The position numbers were made by a program, and so were the translations under genes. The notes under the pieces were generated by a model. It saw nothing but the letters and a program-made list of their open reading frames with translations, did no database searches and was not told the origin of the DNA. Positions 8,895-20,369 of a stretch of 64,000 nt of DNA are shown piece after piece (positions within the stretch are counted from its first letter, which is position 1; each line of letters opens with the position of its first letter). The stretch is taken from NCBI GenBank assembly GCA_020284085.1, contig JACEVL010000151.1, forward strand, positions 357,001-421,000, written 5' to 3'. Origin of the DNA: Aporrectodea caliginosa. Lineage: Eukaryota; Annelida; Clitellata; Crassiclitellata; Lumbricidae.

Positions 8895-9592
8895 TTGAAA
8901 TGTACAAAGGTGAATCTTATACAGGCCCCTCCAGTCCTGCCTGGCATTAAACGGGTTGTGTCATTGAATAAACTGGGCGTTGAGATTACCGATAAGTTCG
9001 GTTTTTTTCCGTGTGTTCAAGGACTTTGCATTCGGGCCAAGCAATCTCTTCATGCCCATCGTATTTTGATCTCACATGGGCTTTCGGGGGTCAGGCTTAG
9101 TGATGTGGTCAGGGCTACCACTATCAACCGCATGCCATACTGTTCCCAGGCATGGTGGGGCTTCGCCAGTAAGCAGGAACTTGACTCTTTGAGCGCGCTG
9201 GTCCGTAAGTTGGTACGCCTTGGTTTCCTTCCCAAATCTTTCCCCACCTTTGAGGAGCTTCTGCAAAAAAGCTGACATAGACCTCTTTAGAAACATCTTA
9301 ACAAATACTAGCCACACCCTCCACGACCTTCTCCCGTCTGTCAATTGTACTGGTCATGACCTGCGCCCACGTTCACATAACCGTGTTCTCCCTAGATTTG
9401 ATTCCTTTTCCAGGCGCGGCTTCTTAGCTAAGATGTTGTACAGTTAGACATCTGTTTTCTAATTGACTTAATTATCTTCTAATTATCGTTTTCTTTACAT
9501 ACATAAATTATTTCTGACTTTGTATGTAAAGCGCTGAGCGTTTGCTTGCGTTTAATAAAGAACATTCTTACTTACTTACTTACTTACTTAAT
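8895..9592 (+). pseudogene. non-LTR retrotransposon C-terminus, (TTAC)n-tailed family
   Basis: Frames 8895-9275 and 9220-9447 overlap through one frameshift near 9265. They encode a post-palm segment with GVEITDKFGFF, MPYCSQAWWGFASKQELDSL and LVRLGFLPKSFPTFEELLQK, then NRVLPRFDSFSRRGF near the end. This region is typical of LINEs that carry a YxxxAWWGF motif; I do not assign a clade. After the coding end comes GCGTTTAATAAAGAACATTC, with a polyadenylation-like AATAAA, and a (TTAC)n tail at 9570-9592. Relatives are at 61900-62402 (+), 24226-24438 (-) and 23156-23240 (-, 3' end only). Confidence 0.75.
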
Positions 9593-9599
9593 CATTAAA

Positions 9600-9980
9600 A
9601 TCTACTAACAATGTGCGATCTGCTTAGACACCTTTAAGTAACTTTTCTCCGAGTCAATAAATGCCATATCCTAAATTTTGGTTCAATTCTTGGCCGTTCC
9701 ATGATATGCAATTTAAGGTCAACGTGAACGGCTGTGGCAGCCACAATATTTCGGTAAACAAAGGATTATAACAACATGAAATGCAAACTTAATTTAGACA
9801 CCGTGTTTTAGACTTTTCCAGTTGTTCAATATGTTCAGCAATCGCGTCACGGTAGCCCACCACAGTTCTGAAAGTGCTAGTCCCAACCTGGGGAAAGGAG
9901 GAGGGCGACGCTAATAGTCTCTTTTATGAGACAGTGTCGTTAAACAGCAACTAACCAACGAACTTCACGGTAGCCTCAAA
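9600..9980. repeat. R2-like and R1 copies
   Basis: A weak R2-type stretch near 9715-9760 and a good minus-strand R1 copy at 9860-9962 (GTGCTAGTCCCAACCTGGGG, GGAGGGCGACGCTAATAGTC, GACAGTGTCGTTAAACAGCA). Confidence 0.6.
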
Positions 9981-10379
9981 AGGCTGTAGCAAGCCAACAA
10001 TAATTGCTCTCGAACGTCAACACGTTACCCACAGAAATTAATGATCAAACCAATGACGATATGGAACCGGAAATGAAGAAAAATCAACTGATATACATAA
10101 CATTTATTTATAAAAGATAGCAACGGCCACAAGATATCGCTAGAGTTTTTGAATAATAAATGTATACTCAGTTTGTTTAATTCCTAACAGTCAGATATAA
10201 CTGAAATAATTATTAATCTGCAAGATAGATCGCCACAAGAGGACACTAAACCGTGGATACTGCAAATAATAACGATATGCACCTAATACCTTTAAATAGA
10301 TCTCAACCGACTCTATATATAGACCAGATATTTCAGTATAATCGTTGGTCGTAACTCGTAACCATCTTCCACAAATTAC

Positions 10380-10680
10380 ATTATTACGTTACATTGATTT
10401 TCGTATAAAACTGTGCATTAAATAACAGTAATTGCAGTTTATTACATTAAATAACATTATTACACTAAATTACATCAAAACTAGTTTCCAGTTCATTACA
10501 TTAAATTACGTTAAATTGCATCAACAGTTATTTGTAGTGTATTGCATCAAATTACGTAGTTGCATTAAGTTACATCAACAGTAAATGGCACTTATTAAAT
10601 TTATTACATTAAATGAACTATTATAGTAAATCACTTTAAACTGCATTTCATATAAACTTTAAACTGCATTTCATATAAAC
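10380..10680. repeat. degenerate ATTACATTAA-rich tract
   Basis: Diffuse low-complexity sequence built from ATTACATTAAAT and GCATCAACAGT-like words, probably an old decayed simple repeat or LINE tail. Non-coding. Confidence 0.5.
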
Positions 10681-10761
10681 AGGATTTCGAAGCTTTTTCG
10701 TCTATATATTAAATTTCACACCAGCAACATTCTGGAGTCACTTTTCCTTCAACGCCATTAA

Positions 10762-11730
10762 CCCTCGGGCCAAGAGGTGGTGGTTACCACCCCCACCATA
10801 CGTTTTTATGCAAAAAAAATTTTCATATGGAATATAATTTTTTCATTTTGGTAGCTAGGTACCAGGTTCATTTGCGCACATTTTGAGGCAAACATAATGG
10901 TGGTATCTCACGCCGTTCAAAAGTTATACCCGATATACCCGAGGTACCAGAGGGGTGGATACCACCCCCTTGGTTTTTCGACTATAGCGTATTCATTTTT
11001 TCCTGGAAGAGAAACAAATACACCATTCTGTAGAGGGAATGCAGGGCTACATTTGTTTGCTTACTTTTTGTCTTTTGAAAACTGGAAGTGATAAAAATAA
11101 ATTATAATACGTGTTATCTGTCTGAAAATGGCTTATGCAATATCACAACGTAAACCGATATTTCTACATAAGCATTTGTCGACAGCTACAGATTTAGAAC
11201 TTATATTAGCTGAAACAGATACTGAAGATGAAGTGAGAAGCCAGTTTACTGGAAGCATTCGCACAAAACAACGGGAGTAACTTGCAAAAATGCAAGGACC
11301 ACTGACACATTAAACTGCCGTGAACAACAACGTAAAGTCTTGTTTCATGTTGCCTTTTATAGATTTTGCTACACTAAACAGACTATGGACTAGTTTGTAA
11401 GCTATTTCTACAAATTATGTTTAAAATGTTCTTGGATACATAGATCAGTTAAAAACACACATAATCTTATATTTGTTTATCCAAAAAGTACAAAATGTAC
11501 GCAATAATATAAAATATCGATAACTAAGGGGCTTCCGTTGTTAAAAGTTATGTAATTTCGAGGTGCATTCACATAATTTACAACTAAATATACCATTCTG
11601 TGCAGAAATGAATGCTGAATCCAATGCTGTATTACAAGTTATGATATGTGAAACCAAACACGAAATCGAGGGGGTGGTGGTAACCACCCCTTGGTAGCCA
11701 GTGTTACCAAAAACCTCGGTAGCCTGAGGG
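10762..11730 (+). mobile_element. TTAA-flanked non-autonomous DNA element (piggyBac-like), E1
   Basis: TTAA lies on both sides (10758-10761 and 11731-11734). The left end reads CCCTCGGGCCAAGAGG and the right end, inverted, CCCTCAGGCTACCGAGG, so the termini are short imperfect inverted repeats. Just inside is the palindrome GGTGGTTACCACC; related GGTGGATACCACC sits near 10965 and GGTGGTAACCACC near the right end. No transposase ORF is present; the 64-aa frame at 10897 has no recognisable feature. TTAA duplication with CCY termini points to the piggyBac superfamily. A second copy in opposite orientation is at 15169-16131. Confidence 0.85.
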
Positions 11731-11734
11731 TTAA

Positions 11735-13320
11735 TATTTCATAATTTTGCAATTTAGTTATGTTAAAAAGACGAGAGCTCGTATTTATTTGTTGAAGCAA
11801 TCGAAGAAAAAGGTGTTTGCCGTTTATCATTAAAAGGACGCCTTTACACAACAAACAACACATGACTTTGTATGAAAACAACGGAACGAGGAATTTGATT
11901 ACGGTTTAGGTAATTCAGTCAACGGAATCACCAAAGCAACAACAGGTCAAAATCCTTAATCTTTTGATTCAGTCATAAGCCAATGGATTAGGCCACTCTA
12001 TGAATCAAGCCACTTATTGAAACCTGTCACCACAATTCAAGCCACTCAACGGATTGAGCCAGTTGAACTACAACAATTGCGCATAGATCACCCAAAAAGT
12101 CAATCGATCAACAGTCACTCAATTGATTAAGTCACTCGAACAATGTGATTTCGTGGGAACTCATCAAGTCCCGTATTAGGTTAGGTCTTCCACAAGACCT
12201 TCTTCTTTGTACGATGGTCTGCAGGACAACGACAGCGCCTGAGTAGATCACCAATTCCTCCAGATGTCGCCCATTCAATACGGAATTTTTCCTAGTCAAA
12301 ACATTCAAATTAGCATATTCCTTATTATTCCATATTAGCACATTCCTTAAAAGAGGTGTCTAACGAACTGCACTTTATCTTCTACACATTAGGAAGTTGA
12401 AACCTATGCTCAGCAAAAGATGTCGATAATTGTCTCAGACTTTTTCGGCAAAAAATCATGGTCTTCGCAGTTTAAAGTAAGCCTCCTTTCCGTTAGGGTT
12501 TGATATCCATTTAATATAAATAATGCTTTTACTATAAGGTCTGGAATGGTTTTTGTGAGTTTTTCTCTAAGAGACGCAATATAAGTTGACGATTTCGTGT
12601 ACAACTTCAAACTGAGTCGATGATGCGTGTGTTCATAAAGCGGAGGCCAGAGTAAGACTGAGAATGCTGTTCATTAGGATTGCACCTTCTGAATTCTTGA
12701 CTAATGACCGAGGACAAGGAAATAATTTATTCGAAACCAACGTCGCCAAATGTCCGGCATCAGAAACTGACACAACATCTTGTCTGTTGCGGTGGACTTG
12801 ATATCATATAGCGCCTATAAATAACCGTTTCTCTCTGACAGTTTTTGTATGGCGATGAGTCACGCAAAAGTTTACATTTACAATAATTTGCAAATTTAGA
12901 CACCTTTAAATCTAATTATGGAACGCTACAAATAAAGCCGTTTTGTTCGTTTTTTTGTTACAAACTGCGATCCAAACCCTGTAGAAACGTAGAAACTTGA
13001 CATCTAGTTTGATAAGAGCATTGCATGGACAATGTGTAATTAATCAATCTCAGAACATAATCAGCTTTAGATTTTCCTTAGCAAGGTCCATCGTTCTTGT
13101 TATGGAGGGGTCGTTTAAATAGAAATATAGTCCAGATATGCTTCGAAAACATTCAATAGCTTTCAATCAACGTTTTATAAATCACACTTTCTCCTATACA
13201 GACCGTATAATGGATATATTAGGTTTCCTTATGTGAATGGGTTTTGTATCTTACTCAAATCTGTAAATATTTGATTGGTCTTTTACTAATACATTGTTAT
13301 TATGCAATTATATACTGTGT
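11735..13320. other. unassigned sequence, no gene recognised
   Basis: Low-GC sequence with scattered short frames (for example 12132-12341 and 12410-12610, minus) that show no domain, codon structure or homology I recognise. Confidence 0.4.
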
Positions 13321-13326
13321 TGCAAT

Positions 13327-13565
13327 GTAAAAGAGTACTTTTAACAATTATAATACATGTATGCTTTGTTGGTTAATGGAATTTTTATTATGTGTGTTAG
13401 ATACATGAACAGTTTAAAAGAATACTTTAAACAATTATAATACATGTATACTTCTTTGGTTAATGAACATTTTTTATTATAGTGATTTTGTAAGATACAT
13501 GAACAGTTTAAAAGAATACCTTAATCAATTATAATACATGTATGCTTTGTTAGTCAATGAAATTT
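13327..13565 (+). repeat. three tandem ~90 bp units
   Basis: Three copies of a unit containing ACAATTATAATACATGTATG, CTTTGTTGGTTAATG and AGATACATGAACAGTTTAAA. TACATGTAT occurs at 13354, 13441 and 13535, giving spacings of 87 and 94 bp. Confidence 0.8.
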
Positions 13566-14620
13566 GTCAGGACATAATAATCACAGACAGTATGAGATGA
13601 ACTACTTTATGTTGCAAAAATATTGAATATTAGTGAAATTGTAAAGCTCCAGCTGACACCTTTAATGGTGTCGTTCGGATGCTATAAGTTTCTGGTTATG
13701 ATTGTATTGTATATTTTTTCTGCATTGTCGTCAACGGCCTTTGATGTCATAAGACGACGTTAAACTGTGGTTATAACAATAAAGCAGCTTTAGATCATGA
13801 ACAACATTCACCCTAATGTTTCCTGTGCGCGCTGAACTGGCAGTTGTTTGAGCAGTCTAATTTCCGCATGAGCAATAAAACTAAGCAAAGCATTTTCAGA
13901 AATATTCTGTGATGTGTAAAATGTAACTACAGACTACAGTACTGACTAAATATACGTGTCTCTTTTACTAAAGAAAGTGGGTTAATAGTTCAATAGCCAG
14001 TCAACGCTCAATTATATAATAATGTCAACGTCTGCTTACACACCTTTCAATCGCGAATAAACTCGCTATATAAATTTGATACTGGGTAAACGCAGTATGT
14101 AAGACCTCCTAGCGTGTCGAAAAAAGGAAAGTCGATGGCAGAACGTTCTATCCAAATGAACTAACACTCAGAAATAAAGTGTTAAAACGTCAACGGCCTT
14201 TGTAGTCAAACTGTTGCATTCAGTACAATCGCAAGTTACTGATTACATACAACTACGCGACCGATCAGAATGCGATGGAAATGCATGATTAAGCCATTCA
14301 ATCAACAGCTACAGCTACAAAGTTGGACGTTCTTCAAATTCACAGTTTATGCAGGTGAGAAGAAAACGCAGGATTGTTTTAATTAAGTCAATCTAATTCC
14401 GAAAAATTAATACGGCCACGTTTACAACTGTCATGTAAATTAAATGCAATGAACACGATCCAAAAATGCACTATTGTTATTCAGCAAATTCTATAGCGCC
14501 AGTGTTTAATGCACAAGGCATCAACCGTTGGCGTTATATATAAAGTAACCTAGATGAGAACTAATCCAGAATTAGGTCAATATTGTAAGCAATTTGTGCA
14601 GGCATTTAAAGAAACTGTCT
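13566..14620. repeat. interspersed short repeats, no gene
   Basis: Includes an R2 unit at 13725-13775 (GTCAACGGCCTTTGATGTCA, CGACGTTAAAC). A segment at 14470-14620 (CTATAGCGCCAGTGTTTAAT, CAAGGCATCAACCG, AATTAGGTCAATATTGTAAG) recurs at 19838-20000 and, partly, 6845-6930. The remainder is unassigned. Confidence 0.5.
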
Positions 14621-14934
14621 TCACACCACCATTTCCACCAAGAACATTAACATCGTCAGAGTAGCTACCAACACTGTCACAATGTCACCATCAATGCAAA
14701 GGAGCTTTGTTACCGCGTCTGTCTGGTAAATATATAATGTAAGTGTAGTACAGAACAATACATGGTAGACAGTTTTATCAAAATGAACTGAAATATAGTT
14801 TAAACACGTCAACGGCGTTGTACACAAACTCTTGGAATCCAGTGAAATCGCACAAGAAGGAAAGATGCTGAAGATATATTTGGGTAAAAACGAATATACT
14901 TACTTACTTCCTTTTACATATTTATATCGAAATG

Positions 14935-15165
14935 CTACAAGGACATTGCAAAAGAAAAGGTGAAATTCTTTCCCAGAGACGATGTTTAACCTTGTAGATA
15001 ATAATAATAATAATAATAAGACGATTTCTATATCGCCGTAGCACAGCCGAGGCCGAAGGAAAGGGCACTGTACATGAGTATAGACAGTTGATATTAAATG
15101 TTACAATGGTCTCGATCCTTTGCGAAGCGCCAAAGTTCGGTTGCCGTCATCGGCCATAGCAGCCT
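14935..15165 (+). repeat. disrupted R3 copy with (AAT)n
   Basis: R3 motifs (TTCTTTCCCAGAGACG, TTTAACCTTG, then GATCCTTTGCGAAGCGCCAA) are separated by (ATA)n at 15000-15019 and by GCGATATAGAAATCG-type sequence. The E2 element is inserted immediately downstream. Confidence 0.5.
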
Positions 15166-15168
15166 TAA

Positions 15169-16131
15169 CCCTAGGGCTACCAAGCTTTTTTTGTAACACG
15201 GACTACCAAGGGGGTGGTTACCACCCCCCTGGATTTCGTGTTTGGTTTTACATATCATAACTTGTAATACAGCAGTGGATTCAGCATTCATTTCTGCACA
15301 GAATGGTATATTTAGTTTTACATTATGTGAATGCACCTCGAAATTACATCACTTTTAACAACGGAACCCATTAATTAGCAATATTGTATATTATTGCGTA
15401 CATTTTGTACTTTTTGGATAAACAAATATAAGATTATGTGTGTTTTGAAACTAATCTATGTATAAAAGATACACAAAATCATCCCTACACATGTTTATAT
15501 AGTATAAATGTACATCCATACATATATATCCATACATATATATCGGTTTACGTTGTAATGTTGTATTCAGCCATTTTCACACAGATTACGCGTATTATTA
15601 TTTATTTTGATCACTTCCGGTATTCAAAAGACAAAGATGTATAGGTATGCAAATGAAGCCCTTCATTCCCTCTAAAGAATGGTATCTTTGTTTCTCTTCC
15701 AGGAAGACAAATGAATACGCTACAGACAAAAAACTAAGTGGGGAGGGCTTCCATTCAGCCATTTTTCACGCATGTTACGCGTATTATTATTTACTTTGAG
15801 CACTTCCGGTTGTCTCAGGTCAACTCAGTGACCATCGAAATGTAGCCCCACATTCCCTCTATAGAATGGTATAATTTGTGTCTCTTAATATTAAATGACG
15901 GATAAGATATAGTCGAAAATCTAGGGGTGGTATCCACCCCCTGGTACCTCGGGTATATTGGGTATAACTTTTGAACGGTGTGAGATATCATCTCACATTT
16001 TACCTCAAAACGTGTGTAAATGAAATTTCCCTACAGCTACCTAAAAGGTCCAATTTTTATTCCATACGGAAAAAGTTTGAGATGAAAAACCATTGGGGTA
16101 GTGGCAACCACCCCCCTTGGTAGCCCGAGGG
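15169..16131 (-). mobile_element. TTAA-flanked non-autonomous DNA element (piggyBac-like), E2
   Basis: TTAA flanks at 15165-15168 and 16132-16135. The left end CCCTAGGGCTACCAAG and inverted right end CCCTCGGGCTACCAAGG form terminal inverted repeats. The GGTGGTTACCACC palindrome sits just inside the left end, and a decayed form inside the right. The internal order is reversed relative to E1: TTTCGTGTTTGGTTTTACAT is near the left here and near the right, inverted, in E1. A segment with ACGCGTATTATTATTTA is present twice (about 15590 and 15780), an internal duplication absent from E1. No transposase. Confidence 0.85.
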
Positions 16132-16135
16132 TTAA

Positions 16136-16700
16136 GATGTCACTAATCATTGAAATCTATTAACAATGTGCGATATGCTTAGAAACCTTCAATAGCTTTC
16201 AACCGAGCCTGTATATTCAAAATTTTCGTTTAAGCAGCAACTAATTAGTTCTGTCAAGTTTAAAGTAATATAATGTAAGGTCGACGTGAAAGAATATGAC
16301 AGCCTTAAGATGTCGTTAAACTTTTTGCAATAGTAGCGGTGGCTCGGACAACATGCCATTGCAAGTAACACATTAATTAAAAATTTCCATTATTCGACTA
16401 AGATAAAAAAAATTACTTTCAATAGCAAACTGAAAATATCTATTTATAAAATGTTACCTTTAGTTATTATACTAATTTATCTATAATTTTGAAATATATT
16501 GATTTTCAACAGGTTTTAATGGAACTTTCATTTTTATGCAATTCACATTTATTTCTTAGTAGCTTAGAAATGTCTTCTTTTTCGTATTTAAATAGGAGGT
16601 GTGGAAGTGTGTCCTGACCTGGCAGATTTAACATAATATTGTATTTATAGGCTATAGTTTACTGTTATTCGATTCGTTTAATGTAATCTATTAGGCGTCC
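16136..16700. other. unassigned, R2-like traces
   Basis: GTCGACGTGAAAG with AAGATGTCGTTAAAC near 16275-16325 is an R2 trace. The A/T-rich remainder shows no gene. Parts of 16380-16600 resemble 26780-26960 and 41330-41400. Confidence 0.4.
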
Positions 16701-16709
16701 TTTGGATTA

Positions 16710-16960
16710 AGTTGGTGATAGTCGCTGTTTAGCGGCATTGTGTCATGGAAAAAATGATTAACGTCGACCTCCTCCATTCTACAAGTTTGGGACTGGCACT
16801 GCCAGCGTACAAACAGTGGAGAGGTTATTCATTAAGCTATAAATGATGCTTTTAGATGTCGTATTTCTGGTCAGATATTGATTCATTAGGCTGGATGGAT
16901 CCAGTGTTTAACGACAGCTTATGACAACAAAGGCCGTTTCCGTCGACAGAAATTAATTTG
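16710..16960. repeat. R1 (+) followed by R2 (-)
   Basis: R1 at 16718-16825 (GTTTAGCGGCATTGTG ... TTTGGGACTGGCACTGCCAG). R2 in minus orientation at 16900-16955 (GTTTAACGACAGCTTATGAC, CAACAAAGGCCGTTTCCGTC). In this orientation the R1 and R2 starts are visibly alike. Confidence 0.65.
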
Positions 16961-17189
16961 GCATATTACAGCTCGAAGACAATGATTACAGAAGAATTAC
17001 TCATTAAGCTTCTGCGATTCAACAAACTTAATCTAGACTCATTTACTAGCGTTTTAAAGGTGTCTAATGAGAGCGAGGGAACCGTTCGCCTACGATACTC
17101 GAAAGTCATATAATTTATCATTGTTTGACAGCATTGTGAAGCTATAGTAGGCCTATGCCAGAACGAGACACACAATCGAGACAGACAGA

Positions 17190-17404
17190 CAAACAGACAG
17201 ATGGATGGATGGATGGATCTGGACGGACGCACGCACGCACGGACGGACGCACGGACGGACGGACGGATGGACGGACGGACGGACGGACGGACGGACGGAC
17301 GGACGGACGCACGGACGGACGGACGGACGGACAGAGACGGACGGACGGACAGACGGACGGACAGATGGATGGATGGATGGATACGGACGGACAGATAGAT
17401 AGAG
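17190..17404 (+). repeat. (GGAC)n / (GGAT)n tetranucleotide tract
   Basis: Blocks of GGAC, GCAC, GGAT and ACAG units. The overlapping open frames on both strands result from the simple repeat and are not genes. Confidence 0.95.
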
Positions 17405-17439
17405 AGGATAAAAAAACAGAGACAGAGCCAGACTGTGAC

Positions 17440-17553
<114 letters not shown>

Positions 17554-17714
17554 GATAGAGAAGGGGGTAAGTAAGAGAGGTCGTTGTCAACGATCCTGGC
17601 AGTCGTAAGATGTCGTTACACTCCTCCCTACGGTCACGAACAACGAGCGGTCAATCCAAGAATAACTACTAATAATCAGCTCAAAGAAGTTCCTCCTCGG
17701 AATAGTTTACTGCA

Positions 17715-17885
17715 TGCATCGGGGAGGGGGTATATGGTAATGGTACTAGTCTGGCGCTTAGAGGCGCTGACCCTAGATCGCATCCCGGTACCCTCCCTAA
17801 GGTCGACTCAGCCTTTTCATTCACTAGGTGGCGTTGAAAAAATAGCATCAGGACGTGATTGGCGTCTTGCATGGCTGCCAAACAG
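17715..17885 (+). mobile_element. possible tRNA-derived SINE
   Basis: GGGGGTATATGGTAATGGTA resembles an A-box region and TAGATCGCATCCCGGTACCC a diverged B box about 60 bp later. The tract is flanked by complementary GGGAGGGGG and CCTCCCT, as in a tRNA acceptor stem. Single copy in the window, no tail seen. Confidence 0.35.
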
Positions 17886-18134
17886 TTAAATTTGACTCCT
17901 GTAATAACTTTTGATCATCCTGGGCACTTTTCAGTTTGAAACAATAAATGAAGATTATTATCTTATCAAGGGTCAGGGTAGAACCCCGATGGCTTGTCGA
18001 TGCGATTGGTCGTATTTCGAGGCAGATGTTAAACGACGGGGAGAGGGTAGGATTACACTTCTCACACGACAGTCGGCTAAAAATCTGTTACTACCCTTTC
18101 TACCAGTTTTCTAATGCTCGTCAATGTGGGTTAA

Positions 18135-19225
18135 CCTTCGGAGGCCGAAGTGGGGTAGATTTCTACCCCAGCGGTGTTTGGATGTTGATTGCGGAGTAAC
18201 TGTAGGTAGTCATAACTTGACGTTCCACATGTTTACAAGTTAACACCCCCGACATATTCCCACACCAAAACGATCATCATGTCATGTTGTCTGAGAAAGT
18301 TATTTCAGTTCAAAGTGTCATGGGGTAGAAATCTACCCCACTTCGGCCTCGGCGTTACAATTTTTTCGTTCATAATGAAGATGTATTTATAGCAGATATT
18401 ACTCAAAATGTGTGTATCTAAGCTCATAGATAAGCTAGAATGACAAATGAAGTGTCCATTGTGATAGTTCCAAGGTCAATGAATCGAACTATCGCATTGG
18501 CAATAGTGTGGGAATAGTACTATCCAAGATGGCGGCCAATATGGCCGCCGAAACTCAAAATGTGTATATCTACGCTCATAGATAAGCTAGAATGACAATT
18601 GAAGTGTCCATTGTAATAGCTTCAAGGTCAAAGAATCGAACTATCGCATTGGCAATAGTGTGGGAATAGTACTATCCAAGATGGCGGCCAATATGGCCGC
18701 CGAAACTCAAAATGTGTATATCTACGCTCATAGATAAGCTAGAATGACAAATAAAGTGTCCATTGTAATAGTTGCAAGGTCAAGGAATCGAACTATCGCA
18801 TTGGCAATAGTGTGGGAATAGAACTATCCAAGATGGCGGCCAATATGGCCGCCGAAACATAAAATGTGTATATCTACGCTCATAGATAAGCTAGAATGAC
18901 AAATAAAGTGTCCATTGTAATAGTTCCAAGGTCAAGGAAACGAACTATCGCATTGGCAATAGTGTGGAAATAGAACTATCCAAGATGGCGGCCAATATGG
19001 CCGCCGAAACATAAAATGTGTATATCTACGCTTATAGATAAGCTAGAATGACAAATGAAGTGTCCATTGTGATAGTTCCAAGGTCAAGGAATCGAACTAT
19101 CGCATTGGCAATAGTGTGGGAATAGAACTATCCAAGATGGCGGCCATATGAGCGTAGATATACACATTTTATGTTTCGGCGGCCATATTGGCCGCCATCT
19201 TGGATAGTACTATTCCCACATTATC
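18135..19225 (+). mobile_element. TTAA-type element with internal satellite, right end lost (E3)
   Basis: The left end TTAA+CCTTCGGAGGCCGAAG (TTAA at 18131-18134) matches E4 (56637) for about 240 bp. A palindrome GGGGTAGATTTCTACCCC follows the terminus. Near 18320-18350 lies an inverted copy of the terminal motif (GGGGTAGAAATCTACCCC then ACTTCGGCCTC). Beyond it come five direct units of a 152 bp satellite and one inverted partial unit. No matching right terminus follows; the element stops near 19225 in R2-like sequence, so that end is deleted. No transposase. Confidence 0.75.
18397..19225 (+). repeat. 152 bp satellite: five direct units plus one inverted partial unit
   Basis: AAGATGGCGGCC starts at 18526, 18678, 18830, 18982 and 19134, an exact 152 bp period. 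Each unit carries GGCGGCCAATATGGCCGCC (a near-perfect palindrome), a TAGATAAGCTAGAATGAC segment and GAACTATCGCATTGGCAATA. At about 19142 the array flips: GGCGGCCATATTGGCCGCC and CATCTTGGATAG are in reverse order. The same family fills 57267-58990. Confidence 0.95.
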
Positions 19226-20284
19226 GATTTTAGGTCGATTTTAATGGACGCGGCAGTCACAAGATGTCGTTAGACACTCGGAACCAGAAATTATGGCACT
19301 ATTGCTTAGACACCCTTAACAGCTTTGAACTGACGCTATATAAACGACGTTTTCTTTCAAACACTAGTAGATCAGACCAGAAAAAGAAACATTCTTCATT
19401 GAAACCAATTGCATACCGCAATTTGGTGTACAAAAACTGAAGGATAATTATCAATAACATTAAAGATGATTAAGCTATTCAGTTCGTCATTGTGTCCCAT
19501 ATTACAGGCCCCATATAGATTGTCTAACCAATTATTCATTCAACTCAATTTATTCATATAGCATCCTTATGATGAACGTTTTTCTAATCAAACTATTAGC
19601 GCTTGCGATTTCTCGGTTGTGTGTAGAAAATGCCCTGTCTGCTTGATTGTCGGGCGCAGGTCATGCAAGACATGCCCGGATTACTCCTAATGGCTGAGAA
19701 AAGGCGGGTGTCTGCTATGTGACATAGACGATCTATAGAATTTAATTAATGCTATTAAATTCTGCAGAATTAATACCGAAATATTTACAGCTGCAATGTC
19801 AAGTAACGAAGACAATCACATAAAATGTGCTATTATTATTCAGTAAGTTATATAGCGCCAGGGTATTATGCACCAGGCATTAACTGATGGCGTAAAAACA
19901 AAATAACCTAGACGAATTAATCCGGAATTAGGTCAATATTGTAAGCAACATGTGTTTAGACATTTTAAGAAACTGTCTCCACACCACAATTTGCACCATT
20001 AACATAGCCAAAATTACTATCACCATTGCCACCTCCGCCATTACCGCCAATACCACTACCACAACCAATACCACGACTGCTAACACCACTAGCTTTTCAG
20101 TTTATATGTATATGTACGTATGCATGTATCTAGATGCATACTAAAGTGTCTTTTGAGTGTCTCGCAAAAGCGCTGCACACATGGCTAACATAAGAAATAG
20201 GTCTACGTCACCAATGCACAAAAGTTTTGTTACCGCGTCTGTCTAAAAGAAGATTATAACGTGTAAATTTAGACGTATGCCATG
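19226..20284. other. unassigned with short repeat traces
   Basis: R2-like start at 19250-19285. A minus-strand LINE 3'-end trace of the (TTAC)n family near 19418-19445 (GCAATTTGGTGTACA). The GCGCCAGGG ... ATTAGGTCAATATTGTAAGC block (19838-20000) is shared with 14470-14620. A short (ACC)n-like stretch lies at 20025-20095. Confidence 0.4.
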
Positions 20285-20369
20285 TCTTCGACAGTGCTCG
20301 ATTTTCAATGAATTGATCGGGTGAGTTCCTTCACCACGGCTTCCCATTTGAATGGGTGCCACTGGAATG

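Noticed and set aside
17948..18199. Overlapping 67- and 83-aa frames at 17911-18199
   Set aside because: No domain; the downstream part runs into the E3 terminus and palindrome, so coding is unlikely.
18421..19145. Regular repeat-spacer pattern that superficially resembles a CRISPR array
   Set aside because: The whole 152 bp unit is repeated, there are no variable spacers, and the context is an animal TTAA transposon; it is a satellite.
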